A DNA stretch of 64,000 nucleotides. Origin: Sipunculus nudus. Its lineage: Eukaryota > Annelida > Sipuncula > Golfingiida > Sipunculidae. Positions 12,147 to 25,914 of this stretch are shown piece after piece; the stretch's first letter is position 1, and every line of letters starts with the position of its first letter. The DNA lies in the NCBI GenBank assembly GCA_026874595.1, contig CM049307.1, positions 23,537,079-23,601,078 of the forward strand. The letters run 5' to 3'. Both the position numbers and the translations under genes were made by a program. The notes under the pieces are model-generated. The model was not told where the DNA came from, ran no database searches, and was given only the letters and a program-made list of their open reading frames with translations.

Positions 12147-13952
12147 CCTGACTGTATGGGTAGTGATGTAAACACCAAGAGTAGAGTAATCCAAATAATC
12201 CCGGAGAGTCCAGAATGTGTGGGAAAAAGCCTCCCTGAGTGCTGAGATAATAATTATCTCATCAAGTCGAAATATGCCAGGTTGACCACATACAGAAGCT
12301 CGGTGACCAAGGGGCCCTCCCCAAAATGGCTGGCCTTGCTGTTTGTGTAATAGGTTGGTTCTCACTGACTGTTCCCTGAGACTGGCATCAACATGGCCCC
12401 GCTGCCAAGGCTGGTGTTAAAATAGCTTTGGCTGCAGCAGTAGCCACCAGGTGTGCTGCCCCAGCCAGCAAGCGCATGGCAGTAAGGGTAGAGTTACAAA
12501 ACATGGCCATGCTTGCTCTCCATATAGGGAACACCACAGTCAGGCAGAAAGACCAGTTCCTGGGCTTCTGGTGGGTGGTGCCATACAGCGGCTGCAATAT
12601 CAGTTCATAAACTTCACATGCTGGACACTGGTCACAGTGTGTAATAATATACAAACAGACCCTGGGCTGCCAGATGGAGCTTTCAATGTAGCATCTGTAA
12701 CACTAAAGCTAATGAAAAGGTCAGCTGGCTGTGCTGGAAAGCTGCTGGGGACAGGGGAGGAATTACTCCAGGGGCTTGTTGAGTGGACAAGATCGATACA
12801 GTGGGTCCTTGCAGCTTGTGATATGAAGGGGTATCATGAAAGGCATACTGAATACATGACATGAAGAGGCGGACTGCATCAAAGCCTTGTGGGTAACATG
12901 AAAGCCTCCTGACGCACCGGGAATGCTGGTTTTATATACAAAGTCATTGCTGCAAAGACAGACTCTGGCAGCGCTGGAATCATAAGACAGAGTATACCAC
13001 CAGGTCAACCACATAAAGAAAAATAATTGAAACCTAATAAGTGACCTGGAAAAAAATATGGACCCTGGGAAATCTGCAGAGTGATAGACAACATCTTTAT
13101 TCATATTGTGACCTATAAACAGAATAAATGATGAGGTGGGGATATGATGATAGAAACCAGGAAAGTTTTATAAAAACAAAGAGTGAAAATATAAAGTGTG
13201 CTGTGAATCTGAGGTTGTCATTTTTGAAGTGCCCAACTCTGCACAAACATCACACATCTGCACTGAGAACTCAGGACCTTGACCTGTAAATTCAGTGTCC
13301 CATCCACACACTTATAAAGTCTAATTACCTATGAAATGTCAAAGTTAATACACAACATATATTTAAGAATATCAAGACTGATATATATTTCATCAGACAT
13401 ACAAGAATCATTCTCCCTAGTTGTACACTAGTGTCTTCTAATATCGTTGATTCATTTGGTTCTAACAATGCCAGGAGCTTGAAATCATATTTTTAAATGG
13501 CACTGGATTGTTATATGGTTCATTCTTCTAATAGCAACTTGACTTAAAAAGATGTGACCAGATTCAGATGAAATTTTGTGATAGGTGACTAAGATATAAA
13601 GCTATAAAGTAATAGGTGAGAGAAACACTATTGGAATAATCTAAAAATTAAATTTTTATAGTAATCTGGGTCACCATGTTATGCATTGATTCAAATGATT
13701 CGTAACCATTGTTATACAGAGCAACTTGCTTATCCCAGCCAAGGGTGACTCTTGTCATTTACTGATATAATTTATAAGGGGCCACCACTGATCTACTGAG
13801 CAGAGCTAACCTGTGATACAACCATGAATATGGTGATTCATAACACATTTTCTGGTGAAGCATTAATAAAGTTTCTGGCTTGGGTAGCACACAATAAAAG
13901 AGTATTCACACTGAGATGTGTGGTCTCAGACAACTTTCAAGTTCATGGCAAT

Positions 13953-14150
13953 GTGTTAATGGGAAAGGTATTAATTGTAACCACCCAACCCACAAGGTAT
14001 ATAAAGAGTTAACATCAATTAAGACCGTGAGACCATGCCATCATGTTACTCTAGAAATTAGCTTATGGGAAAGGCATTAATTAAAATCACTCAAAGCAAG
14101 ACCTGGATAAGACATAACACCAGTTAACTCAGCAAGGCCATGCCATCAAT
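13953..14150. repeat. Diverged tandem duplication, about 110-bp unit
   Basis: Two adjacent segments share a common order of motifs. TAATGGGAAAGGTATTAATT ... GTTAACATC ... GACCATGCCATCA is followed by TTATGGGAAAGGCATTAATT ... GTTAACTCA ... GGCCATGCCATCA. It appears to be an old local duplication with no coding potential. Confidence 0.6.
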
Positions 14151-16587
14151 AAACTAGATTTGGACTTTGTTCAACTGGTCCACTGAGAGATCAATAATAC
14201 AGTCTCTTATCTTTCCTGATATGGGATTCAAACAGGGCTCAAGTCATAAATGTTCCTAGAAATCCATCCCAAACTATCACCAGAAGTCAGCTATTCTTTA
14301 TCATGGGACTTGCTCTGGTTTCTGGCCAGGAACTGCCACAGAATGTATTTTGACAGGAGGAGCTTTACAGAACCTTGAACACTGAATGACTAAGATTTTT
14401 TAGACCCTTGCACATTGAATGACTCCTGGTCTACTCTTGTGTTACAGTTTCTGTTCAGATGATGATTAACAATTAAGGTTTATACACTGTAGACTGACTT
14501 AAGAATTAAACACCAATGAAAAGTTTATGATAAAAGACAGGGCCCCATATAATACACTAATATTGCAGTGCATGAACAATATATATCTGCTTATGTATTA
14601 TCAAACAATGACACAATACTACAATCACAAGCAAATAGTATAAAACCCCAGGAAATGATCAACAGAAAATCTGTGACACACCTGAAGTTAGAAACAAGTG
14701 GGGTTGACTCAGCATTAATTTCTTTGAATTTGGCACATACCTATCACTTATGACATCACTTGTGACATCATACATGTAGGAGGTATTCAGACTGAGCCAC
14801 ACACACAAGTATTTAATGAGTAAACAAGTTATCAACTACCTGTGTATGGATGCCTAATAATAATCAATACATTTGTCGATATATTCAAAGGTCATAAGCC
14901 AAACACCTGCTGGAGTGTCCTTCCCAGTGAAAGTGATTTTACTGAACCTCTCTGTGCAAGGCTGTATCTGCACCAGCAAATAATCCGGATTACAAATCCG
15001 TTTAATCTGTCTGCTCTAGACCATTAATCAAGATCAGTTCAGTCTACTGTAGTCCCCTTGGTTCAAAATCAACTAGTTCCTACCACATACAGGCACATTT
15101 GTTTCTAATCTGTGCGAGGCCAGTTTTGCTACCAACTGACCCAATCCTGAAAAAAATATCACTTTTTGCAGCATAGTTAATCAGACTAACAAGTGTAGAC
15201 AGCAAAGCTCATGTTAAAATATTAAATAAAACAATTAAGGCTTTTGTAAAGCCAACTATTACTGTATAGTGTGGATACAAAGCTCATCACTTCTGAATTT
15301 AAGTTAATTTGTTTAGTATCACACCCAACTTAGATGCGAACCAAATGTGGATACAGTCATAGTAACCTGGCTGTAATGATACATGCACTAATATATTGCA
15401 TTATAAAGTAAATCTTTGAATCTGCATCCTCAGATGCCCTAGTAACGTGATTTGTTATGTTGATATTACTTGATCATTTGATGGAAAGTGAGACACTGAA
15501 AGTCTCTTACAACCATACGATGATGTCTATGGTGAAACAGCATTGGTAAGAAATGACCTGACCAACTGATTGGATAATCAACTGGAAATGAATTTCATTT
15601 ATGGTTTAGATAAACATTTTATGACAATGTATGTTTTGTATTCTATATTGTAATTAATCATATGTTTCATGTCGTGTTTAGTATTGTAAGAAAAGTGTTG
15701 TGATACATATTGTATGGTATTGTGACATATTTTATCATTGCAGACCCAGAAAGAATAGCCCTATACATGTACTGTTATTGCACCTGATTTCCCGGTGTGT
15801 AGTCTAGCACACTTTTGGTATGTGTATACACTGCTGTGTCACGTTTTTTGTTGTGAACTCTGACATTTATCCCCGTTATTTGCTGGTGACTCGGCATTCA
15901 GGGGACACTTAATGTTTCACTGGTGGGAAAGCTTGCTTACATAAAATGTTATAGTCATACACCTGTGAAAAGATGACCCCAGTGCGTGATGTTCAATATG
16001 ATTAAATAATCACCAGATGCAACATTACATGTAAATCTGTAAAATGGGTTTATTATATCTTTCATATGGCATTTGAAATTCATATAGAAGACTTTAGCAT
16101 CATTCCAATAAAATAGGGTACCAAGTCAAGTATATATAACTAGTTACTATTTCACATTTTTAGTATCACAATTTCATTATAATTATAATAACTGTATAAT
16201 AAATTGATTTCTAAATGCTGCCTTTATAGATTTTTAAATTCACACAAATGATGAAATATGTGCACACCTTACTCAATTCTCTGCTGCTTTATTTCAGTCA
16301 GTATGATATACAGTTGCTTGTATACATTAACAGACCTTATCTTTGACAGTAATTTTCATATTCATAATGGATTATCAGACCACACATCCACACCTCTATC
16401 ATATTCCTGGCAACATTCAAACAAAGTTCTAATAATTTTACATAATAGCTATATTAGTTTCAATTATAACAGTCAGGTAGTTTACCTACAAAAAAGATTA
16501 AACAAGGAGACTACCCATGCATTTCTGACATTTATGTTGTCTAGACTACCAAACCAGTAAAACCTAAATTATGGGTTCAGCGAGACT

Positions 16588-16601
16588 GTTGCCATGGTAA
16601 C
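16588..16601. promoter_or_regulatory. X-box (RFX-type) palindrome
   Basis: GTTGCCATGGTAAC is an exact match to the RFX-factor X-box consensus GTNRCCNNRGYAAC. Weaker relatives occur in the same intron at 27057-27070, 36870-36883 and 50923-50936. RFX sites often mark ciliary or sensory-neuron genes. Regulation of ankyrin by this site is only a guess. Confidence 0.3.
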
Positions 16602-17056
16602 CCATCAATGGGACAGAGCCTGGATGACTGGTCTTGAAAGGATGCGGTTTGGGTATATTACAGTGTGCGAGGGATGAGGGGGTTGTTTTGCATGCATTAG
16701 GCAGGGCTGTTTGTTCCAGTGAACTGGATCAATTTTACCACCTGTCCTTGGTGTTCTTTTTTTTAACTTCTGATGTCACCTAACTAGCTATTAATTTGAA
16801 AAATGCCAATAAAATTAAACAAGACACTATTGTTAAAATATTTAAAAACTTATGACATATTTTCAAATTATGTTAAAGAGCTCACAATAAAACATGCATA
16901 TCTAAGGAAATCATGGTAAATGTGGAAGTACATCCATCTTAATCTAACTAAATATTTTTAAAAAGGAATGTCACTGAAATTTTGAATTTGATTTTTTTTA
17001 TATTTTATGAGATCAGTTGAGCTATTCAACAAGTGGTGAATAATACAACAAATACA

Positions 17057-17092
17057 AATAATAATAATAATATGTTAATAATTATAATAACA
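17057..17092. repeat. Imperfect (AAT)n microsatellite
   Basis: Repeated ATA/AAT trinucleotides with one interruption. It is a simple AT-rich repeat. Confidence 0.8.
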
Positions 17093-17982
17093 AGGGTTCC
17101 GCTGAAGGATCACAGACAGGAGGCTGACACACCCTGGTGGGAAACCAAGGAACTAACTGTGAATATATGGAAAGTGGAATTCTACCTGTGAACATATAGG
17201 AACAGTGATACACAGTGAGTTCTACAAATAACATCAGATGCTTCGATTCGCTTTAATCTCTCAAAAACAAATCATATATTTGAAAGCAATTACAGACATA
17301 ATCTAGTAAATGTTTCGAAGTAGTATAACATTATCATTATGAGTGTGGTTGTAAGTGATTCAGAATTATTCTGAATATGAAAGGTGGGAGTGCAACATCT
17401 TTTTCAAATGCCATATAAGTATGAGTGATAAACTGATATATAAATCTGAAGTCTGCAGTTTGTGTTCACCAACTCTGAACTTTAAGTCTTTGGACCTCCA
17501 GCAGATGGCACTGCAGTCATCTGAGCTGAAAGAGTGGGGCTTGATTTTACAAAATATAACTTGACTCTCCACATAAAATAATAAATAATTAAAAATCATA
17601 AAAAAAGATGAAAGTGTAATTGTTCTTATCTCTGTAGTTGAAACACAGAAAATTGTACATAATAAAATTCACACAATAGAACTGTAAGGAACAAGTTTAT
17701 GTTGTCCTAGCCATAAGTAGGAAGGCCTGCCACAATTATGCTGCTATCTAGTGGGAGAAACAAGAACTATTCTGCCTTCTAATAATGACAAGATCTTACA
17801 ACACAGAACAGGTGAGCTGGAGTTGGTGGCCACATTAAACATACTTTAATCCCAATTTGGAAAAATTTTAATCCAAAAATAAAATATAATGAAAGTTCTT
17901 CACTGATACCTTGCTGAGAGAGGGATATATTACATCACAGTATGTACCAAAAACACTCAAGTTACCAATAATATATATGTCA

Positions 17983-18233
17983 AGGCCCAGATCCCAATCT
18001 GGACCAATCGGCGATTGGTCCAGACCAGACCAAATCTCGATTGGAATTCAGTCCAGCCAAAACCCCAATTTTGTGAGTTATGAGCTAGATCAGGGATATG
18101 GGTAACCATAACCTTAAACTGATTAAACAGGAAATCATTCTTTTTGTAAATAACTGAAGATCGAGATTTAGGCTGGACTTAATCCCAATCAGGATCTGGT
18201 CTGGATCACTGAGTCCAGATCAGGATATGGGCT
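17983..18233. mobile_element. MITE-like element with long inverted ends
   Basis: The left end starts AGGCCCAGATCCCAATCTGG. The right end, read in reverse complement, starts AGCCCATATCCTGATCTGG. The inverted similarity continues through CCAGACCAGA and TCCAGCC to AAATCTCGAT, roughly 75 bases on each side. A perfect internal hairpin, CTGGACCAATC-ggc-GATTGGTCCAG, sits inside the left arm. The flanks carry TATATAT on both sides, which may be a target duplication or just local AT richness. At 251 bp with no open frame it fits a small non-autonomous DNA transposon. The superfamily is not assignable. Confidence 0.6.
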
Positions 18234-19275
18234 ATATATACATGTGCATAACCTTGACCTGCATTGATGAGAGGCTACTTGTGGCCGTCCAAGGGCCTGG
18301 GCTACTGTCATTAATAAATCAGGAACCAACCATCTACATTCATTTCACGGTAATTAAGAAGATTGATCCATTGGCCAGAAAGCTATAGGATACACAATGC
18401 ACCTGTGCTCCACCTAGTAGGCTGGGATTTTTTTTAGTTTTTTGCACCATCACAATGTAATTTTGATTACACTCTGAGAAGTCTTAACTGCTGAATTACA
18501 TGCTGCCACATTCTGATATGTAACATTAATATTGGAATCTTTCACTGATCATGTTACTCAAACAAACTACATTATTCTTAACTTAACATCAATGCCTTGC
18601 AGGTATAAAGTGAATTAACATAACATTAAAACACCTTTTGAATATCAAACATAGGTTTTCAAATATTTATAGCCCTTTGTCTAAATGCCGATATTTTTCT
18701 TGTCCGTCTTAGATAACTTTAAATGATAAATTATGTTACACACATTTAACTGTAAGATACCTGAGGATATCAGCTTTTTCTTAAAGTAATTTTCTTTGGG
18801 ACATGCTGTTATCCTCTTTGTAAAAACAAGAAAATAATCTGATTCAAATGCTAAGAAAAAAATCCTCATTATTTTCAGAAAAATATCCTGTCATACTCAA
18901 CCCACTAGAATTTATTTATTTTAAAGTTTAAAACAATCCAAGCTACCTTGAAAACTCTTTACAGCATGCCCATGATGCCACTAAAGCAAACTTGTAATGG
19001 GCACCTTGAATTTCCTAACTTGGCTAGTTTTGCCGAGTTAACAAATGATTTTTATTATTGCATATTTAGTTTCAGTTCAAATGATTCTCGTTAACCTTCA
19101 GCAACTCCTGTCTTTGGTAAATGTTTAAAACTTATGAAGATATAACAAAAGCTTCGCTTAATTTTACCTAGAAATGTAAATGTAAATAGGAACGGTATGT
19201 GTCTAAATTCTAAATGGGGGAGGGTGAACATGAACTGTTAAAATTTATCATGTCATTCAGCTGCAAACACAGGTT

Positions 19276-19293
19276 GGGGGGGGGGGGGGGGGG
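19276..19293 (+). repeat. Poly(G) run, 18 G
   Basis: An uninterrupted run of 18 G residues. Similar runs occur at 44243, 53680 and 57284. They are able to form G-quadruplexes and are prone to sequencing-length error. Confidence 0.9.
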
Positions 19294-20059
19294 TTGAAGG
19301 TAATCTTCTAAAGACAGACATAGTCATTAATGATATAATTATAAATATGACCCAGAGATTTCACAACATTTTATGATTCTGGAGCAGCCATGAACCAAGA
19401 TGGTAGCAATCTTAAAAGGACCCAATCACCTATCTGACCTTTATAAACTAAAGGTGATTCCTTGGAGCTTTTGTAAAAATAGGCCAGAGCACTTGGATGT
19501 CACGGCACAGAGGCTGCTTGTTTTGTTTATATAAACATGTTTATAATATGTGGGGGCCCACCAAAATAATTAAACAAACTCAATGAGGGCATCTGGCAGC
19601 AACAAGTGACCCTTCTACCTCCACATATATGCAACTTACATCCTTAGGTTACATGTTTTTCTTATTTGTCAACATTGCTGTGTTTAAAAACATGTTGTTG
19701 ATAAACAAGTTCATACACCTTTCATGGAGGCCTCATAAGAACATTTCACAACCAAAATTACCCTTAGATCATTTATATATACACAGAGGAAGCCAGAAAT
19801 CACACAAATTCTTTTCAAAGGGTATGTGAATGGGCACCTTTAAGAGTCAAAATGCTTATAAATATTACATGCTGCAGCTGCATTTACAGGAAAATGACAA
19901 TCTTATGTCTGCTTGTTAAAGGTCAAAGGATGGCAGTTCAAGACATATTCACAGATAACAAAAGAGTTTTGCATAGTTTTATCAAATTGAGTATAAAATG
20001 ACAATCAGTTGCACAGATAGCTTAACCCAAAGGCACAGCATGACAATTAATTTAACGGA

Positions 20060-20240
20060 GTTTCTCCTAGAGCTTCATCCTGTACTGACCTTTCTACCCA
20101 CTCTCTTCCTGTCAGAGACCCGATCCCATTTCCTCCCGCCCCAACATCCAGGGTTCTCCAATTCTCATGCCCCCTGATGCATCATGGGAAGGAAGAACAG
20201 GCTTACGAAGATGAGCCTAACTAATCGATATAGGATGCAT
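20060..20240. other. Small CpG-richer patch without an identified exon
   Basis: The sequence is richer in C and CpG than its surroundings (ACCCGATCCC, CTCCCGCCCC, TTACGAAG). I searched both strands for an ATG-to-donor unit compatible with the second ankyrin exon. The best donor, AAAG|GTCAGT on the minus strand, has no in-frame ATG before a stop. It could be an unmethylated regulatory element or a non-coding first exon. Confidence 0.2.
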
Positions 20241-23200
20241 TGTACTAATCAATATGGACAGCATCTATTACACGTCACATGGGTGTGGGTTTATGAGATG
20301 CTAGCTCAGATTATGAGCCATCTGACTGGAATTCTACTTCAGGTTTATTAAGTTTATAATCTTTTGGGATTATGCACTATAATATTTATTTAAGTTCAAG
20401 GCCTCTTGCCCATAATACTGATTATGCACTATATATATCTGATTCAGCATCTTAGTAAAATTAACAATTTACTTATCCTATTTTTTAATAATTTAGTATA
20501 ATATCAGATTATGCATCAGTATATCCATATTATATAAATCCAAGATAAATTATATCAACTAATTATGAGCTTCATCATGAAGAATATTTAATCATGTTGA
20601 AAATTTAATACTTCTAGGTCCATTTTTATAAGGCTTATTTTACACTGGTAAACAAGATTCTGACATAAAAGTGTGGGAATAAAAAAAAAACCCATAGTAA
20701 TATGCAGTCTGGCAAATGTTACCTGCACATTAGATGACTAATATTAAATATGCTTATTAGCAATAATGATTGGTTATTTAGTTCTTTTTCAATGTATGTT
20801 TTAGAATGTATGACCTGGTTAATACTGATGTCAGTAATGACACTTAAAAATCTCAAGGCAGAACATAAAGCAGGGTAAGTAGTGTGGTCAATATGACTCA
20901 TTACAATAACTCCAGTACAGCTGAGATGAACTACGCTACTCTTTACATAATATACAACACCAACCCCTTAACAGATACACAGTGCAGAGCTGTGGCCTTT
21001 TCACAACATTTAAACTGACATGAACATCATCAAATAGTGATCATTTTGAACATCAAGTGAGACAGAATCTAACATGATGCTGGAGGCAGCACTGATGTGA
21101 TGAGGATGCAGCTTTTGTGCTGGTACTGATGCTGGGAGGCAGGTTCAGGTAACTGACTTGAGGAGGGGCATAGGTGATGAAGTTACTGATTGCTTCCTGC
21201 ATGGCCAGGTAGTAAACAGAGCAGGTTTATCATTAGCACTGTCATGAATAAAGTAGGTGGGTCTTACCAGCCTACATACAAACCAGGTAAGTGCTCTCAC
21301 CTGTACGCATATACCTGAATCACTACAAACTGTGAGGAGCTTCCATCACTCACTGGACCTACATTTAATCATTACACCTGACCTGTAGCCTTCTATTAAA
21401 CAGACAAATTACACTGAACGTCTTTAGACTATATCTATACTTGCTGACAGAACATGTTTCTTTTACACATCATCTAAATATAGTTTATCTTTATACCCAT
21501 GGTAGCTAAGGTTAATCAGACTCAGATGTCTCTGCTTACCTAACAGAATACCTTTATGATACCAGATATATGCACAACAGTAACAAATTTGCTAACTTCC
21601 ACTTAGAGTGATTTTTTTTATTTCATATTACAGTAATAACTATAGGAATAACTAAGCGTATTTACTTTGTTTTTCTAAGACCATTTTTTTTCCCCAGTTT
21701 CTTCACATGCTAATGATCAATGTTCATGCAGGTGTAATTTGAAGAATTGTCTGGATCAGTTATCCTGACACATGAAAAATAATTATGAAAAAAATTCCTA
21801 ACAAATAAATGAAATGCAATATTACAATTATTAATAATCAAGTGGCAATTAAAGTAACATAAAATCTCACATTAAAGAGCACATCACATTCATTTATAGT
21901 TAGGAATGGAAATTTTATGTCCATTTGTATGTAATTTTAGTGTATCAGGACTTATTAAATTAATCACAAGTAGCTATAAATGAAATTTCATGAAATAAAG
22001 TCATTCTTGCCAAGTGATGATGCAAGTTTTATTAAAGTAACAAATCTGAAGCTCCCTGTGGTATACAACCAGTTAGTCTGCCAGGGACCAGCTGCTGAAT
22101 GGACCCCAGGCTATGAATAACATGAACACAGTACATACCAGGCCAGGGGCCAAGCATCTCACCACAAAATGTTACGCATGTCAGAAGTACACATCATGTG
22201 TGAATTAACTATCCCAAAATATATGGTGTGTTAAAACAGGAACAGGTAAAGAACTATAAATGTATTATACTGCCCTGCCCTCCAGCACTTGAATACCCAG
22301 ATGTGTGTGACCATTATGACCAAAATAATCTCTTCACTGCTGGTAAAAGTATAAAAGGAACATATCTTCATATATAGCTATGACATAAACTAACAAAAGG
22401 AATACTGCATCATTAACCTACCTGATAACTTCTCACCTACCTTAAAATAGAGGTGTTACCACCATGAGTCATAGATACCTTAACATGTCTGAGAAATTAT
22501 ATCAGTTGTTATTTACACGCATAAAAGATAACCATTTGTTATGATTAAATGATATCCATTATTTAAAGTTGATATTTCAGGTAATGATTTTTTAAAAATT
22601 TATAAATAAATTATTAAAATATTAATTAGATTAAATTTTTATTATTAGTCCATGACAATCCATACGGAATGACATCCAAAAGCAATTTATGCATCACAAT
22701 TACATCAACAACTTCAGAGATTTTATTCCTTACAGCATTTCTGTAAAATAAAATATCCCTTAGTCTGCAGACTTCCAGGAATGCTGTTTCTATGATATGC
22801 CAATGCATGCAAACAAATGAACTGACAGATCATCTGCACCAAAGAGAAATGAGCATTTGTAGTAGTATCATGAAAAACCAACATATAACCAAATGATAAA
22901 TGGTGAGCCATTCAAACTGTATCACCATAGTGGCAACTGATTAATTGGAAAAATAACAGCACCTCCTAGAACATATACTTTGAAAAAGTCGAATGCAGCA
23001 GTGGCCCATAATTTCAATAAATGAGAAATACCTGTATTTTCTTATTACCATCCAATCTTTACTGACAGGCTGAGTATCATATATTAGAATGGTTCTGTCT
23101 ATATGTACATGCACATGATTTCTTTATCATCACTTCAATACAGACCTGTGTTAAATATCTGCAGAGATAAAGGCAAACTCTATCAAATACAGCTAGGGGA

Positions 23201-23565
23201 ACACTTAATTGAGAGAGGAACAGCTCATCAAGGTGAAAGTTGTTTACCTCCATGTAATGTAACCCCTGTATCCCACAGAAAACAGTCTTAAACCTTTACC
23301 CAGAACAGCGTGATTAAGATGCTTGTGTACCTGTTCAAACATACTCCATCACTAAAACAATGATCTATTTCTGTAAAGAACACTGTCTAGTTTTTATCTC
23401 ATATACCAAACATTTTGATAAGACTAGATCTAAACCAGGCACTGACAAAACAGGTGCTTACTCAGCATTGGTATACAGATAAACCACTGTCAGGCACGCC
23501 ATACTCTGCAGATAATCTACAGAGCTACTATTACCTGTATGGGAAATAAATTAATCTTTCGTTAC

Positions 23566-23646
23566 CTTAATACAGAATAAAAATCCTTTCCATGGTATCC
23601 TGACAGAGTTATTCCGTTTGATATGAGAATTTTTGGACGGCTCCAT
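23566..23646 (-). CDS. Candidate alternative first coding exon of ankyrin (27 residues)
   Basis: On the minus strand an 81-bp open segment runs from ATGGAGCCGTCC to ATTAAG and meets the donor GTAACG in phase 0. The peptide begins MEPSKNSHIKRNNS and ends GFLFCIK. An in-frame TGA lies upstream and no other ATG comes between, so this would be the start. The segment sits at the downstream end of a CpG-rich patch extending to about 24.37 kb, as expected for a promoter plus first exon. Spliced to 6924-7025 it would give a basic Ser/Lys/Arg-rich N-terminus ahead of SDGNASF. Codon use is unremarkable and the donor is only fair. A competing open frame in another phase overlaps it. Chance is a serious alternative. 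Confidence 0.3.
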
Positions 23647-24370
23647 ACTGACTGATCGTACTGACCAGCAGACAAGTATATACAGTATGTCCAACCCATC
23701 CAACTCGGGGTCCAATCCACAGGTATCACTGACTTGAGGGGGGTACAGTCAGCGGCAGCAACCCCTGCCAGGTATTGTTTGAATAACCTTCCTGGATTTC
23801 CAATTAAGCCCACCTGGGGGCCAGGTGCTTCAAATTGTCTTCACGATCTCTCTTGGCCAGCGCCAAATTGCTGGTAGAGTGCTGGCATTATTCACTGCAT
23901 CCCAAGTACTGGGATAAACTGCTCCATTTGCTTACCTATTGCCTTCACTGTAGGATAAGGTCCTTTGATTACTGACAAGGAAGGTCCAACTGGCATTGGA
24001 ACACGTAAAAGACCTTGTAGATCAACAAACAGCGCCAACAGTGCCGAAACAGCAGGCAGCCAGGGCCCAGGTTAGATACATCTGAAGCTGGGCTGTTCAC
24101 CTGGATGCTCAAGAAGCAAGTACAGCTTCGTCACTTGTTGATTCGACGTGTTCTTCTGCTGCTGGATTCTATGTAGGGTGTTGAGAAGAAATCTGATGGG
24201 GCGTGCTTGGTTAACCGCATTCTCTAACTACCAAGAACTTCACAAGAAACACTGATCTGTTCATGTAAATATCAGAAGAGCATCACTTCCATGTTCGCTG
24301 TTGTTACCTCATCGCTGCGTTATCAACCTGGAGTCAGAGTGGCACTTGCTGTCTTCACCTGGGCCCAATC
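23647..24370 (-). promoter_or_regulatory. CpG-rich patch, possible alternative promoter
   Basis: About 720 bp contain roughly 20 CpG dinucleotides (for example ATTCGACGTG, CAGCGCCAAC, CATCGCTGCG), where neighbouring intron sequence has very few. There is a good minus-strand donor, ATAG|GTAAGC, at 23936, but it cannot be coding in the ankyrin phase. The options are an unmethylated alternative promoter for the exon at 23566-23646, or a young insertion that has not yet lost its CpGs. No transposon ends were found. Confidence 0.3.
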
Positions 24371-25901
24371 TAAGAGAAGCACTTTACAACATGGCCTGAA
24401 TTAGGCTTAATATGCCATCACCAGCCAATGTCTCCTCTTACTGAGTGGGTAAACCTTAAATTTATACTGCAAGATTTCTTATGTAAATAGCCCTATTAGA
24501 AAACATTGGTGGAAAATCAAGGCCTGTGCCTGTAAAACAATATGAAGGCTGATGGAGATAAATATCTGCACATTTACCTGTTCATCAGTCTACTCAGATA
24601 ACAAGCTATATATCCACTTGCCCAGGTGAACATTCAAACCTAGTTTCACAGAAACTATTATAGCAAGTGAGATAACTGTCAAAAAAAGGAGCGCAGTAAA
24701 CATAAAATTTATTGGCCAAGACAGTCAAAAGATGAATATCAGTGTATTTTTACCTGGTAAATTAAAAGACCTGCGGAAAGACAAATGAATAATTGTACAT
24801 AATAAACCTTCTGCAGCTGTAAAATATTTCATAAAAGACATCTGTATTATGAGTACCAAATATGGAGCTTACATGTTTAAAACATGACCCTACAAGAGCC
24901 ATAATTTTTCATATACAGAGAAGCAGCTAGGATTATCAAATTAACACATAACAGTTGAACAAATAAACCCCAAAAACCCCAATTGTTGACATAATTGTTG
25001 GCTCACAGCTCTAAGGTTTCAGCAACAGTACCTGCTTTAATACAAATGGCTTAATAAAAATGGGCTAATCATTTTTATACAATATCCAGAGTTCAAGCAA
25101 AAATTAATCAACCATCCCTGACACTACATTAATGTGACAAAACAATAAAACTCTACTGCAGTCACAAATGCAAGATCACACAAAAAGTCAGTTTGGGTCA
25201 GGTTCCAGTTGGTTATTTCATTTGTTAAACAAATAAACCCCACACATGCTTGTTATGAAACACAATCTTTCAAGTGGTTAAGTGACAAGATACCAAAAGG
25301 CGAGCCAGCAAAGATTTTTCAATCTAATTACTAATGTGCAGGGGTTTTTTTTTTTGGTCATGATCTGACTGTGGGGGCTGAGACATGAGCAACAGGCGCT
25401 GATGAAGCTGAGCTGACTGTCAAGACCAATCTGGCCAATAGCCTACACTGACAGCCACACAAGACTTGATGTGTCTATTACACTTGCTGTGCTTTGTCTA
25501 CACAGCCTTCCCTGCTTCTGGTGTTGTCTCTATGACATGGTGTCAACAGCACTGGTAGGGACAGCACTGATGGTAAAGTAAAGGTGGACATACAGCAGCA
25601 GCTAGTGTTCCTGTCAGGCTGTCTAAACAGTCCATGTTTTAAAATGCTTCAGCTTTAATTCAAACACATTGCTCCTTAATGAATATATCAAGTGTGTTAT
25701 GAAAAAGTTCCTAAAGCATGGGTCTTTCATCAGTCTTCATAGAGACAATCCATGTTATAGATGCATTTGAAAGACATTTGCTGTTTAAAGAAGACATTGC
25801 TGTGTATTAGTACTTAACATGCCAGCCAATGTGTCTGAACCTTGGTTATATCATGTCTGTATATACAAAGTCTGTGTTTTAGAAGCTTCTGTTTTATTTC
25901 A

Positions 25902-25914
25902 AAGACATTAGTCC
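25902..25914. repeat. Target-site duplication, left copy
   Basis: AAGACATTAGTCC, identical to 26292-26304, flanks the SINE. Confidence 0.85.

Noticed and set aside
12451-12864. 137-codon plus-strand frame
   Set aside because: The first codon is GTG, not ATG, there are no splice sites or domain signatures, and frames of similar length exist on the opposite strand.
14225-14250. B-box-like GTTTGAATCCC on the minus strand, possible SINE remnant
   Set aside because: No A-box at the right distance and no tail or duplications; a single short motif is not enough.
20090-20170. Possible first exon ending AAAG|GTCAGT on the minus strand
   Set aside because: In the frame that fits the ankyrin phase a TGA precedes the segment and no ATG intervenes.
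23562-23813. 83-codon minus-strand frame
   Set aside because: It overlaps the candidate exon at 23566-23646 in a different phase and would leave phase 2 at the donor, incompatible with the ankyrin second exon.
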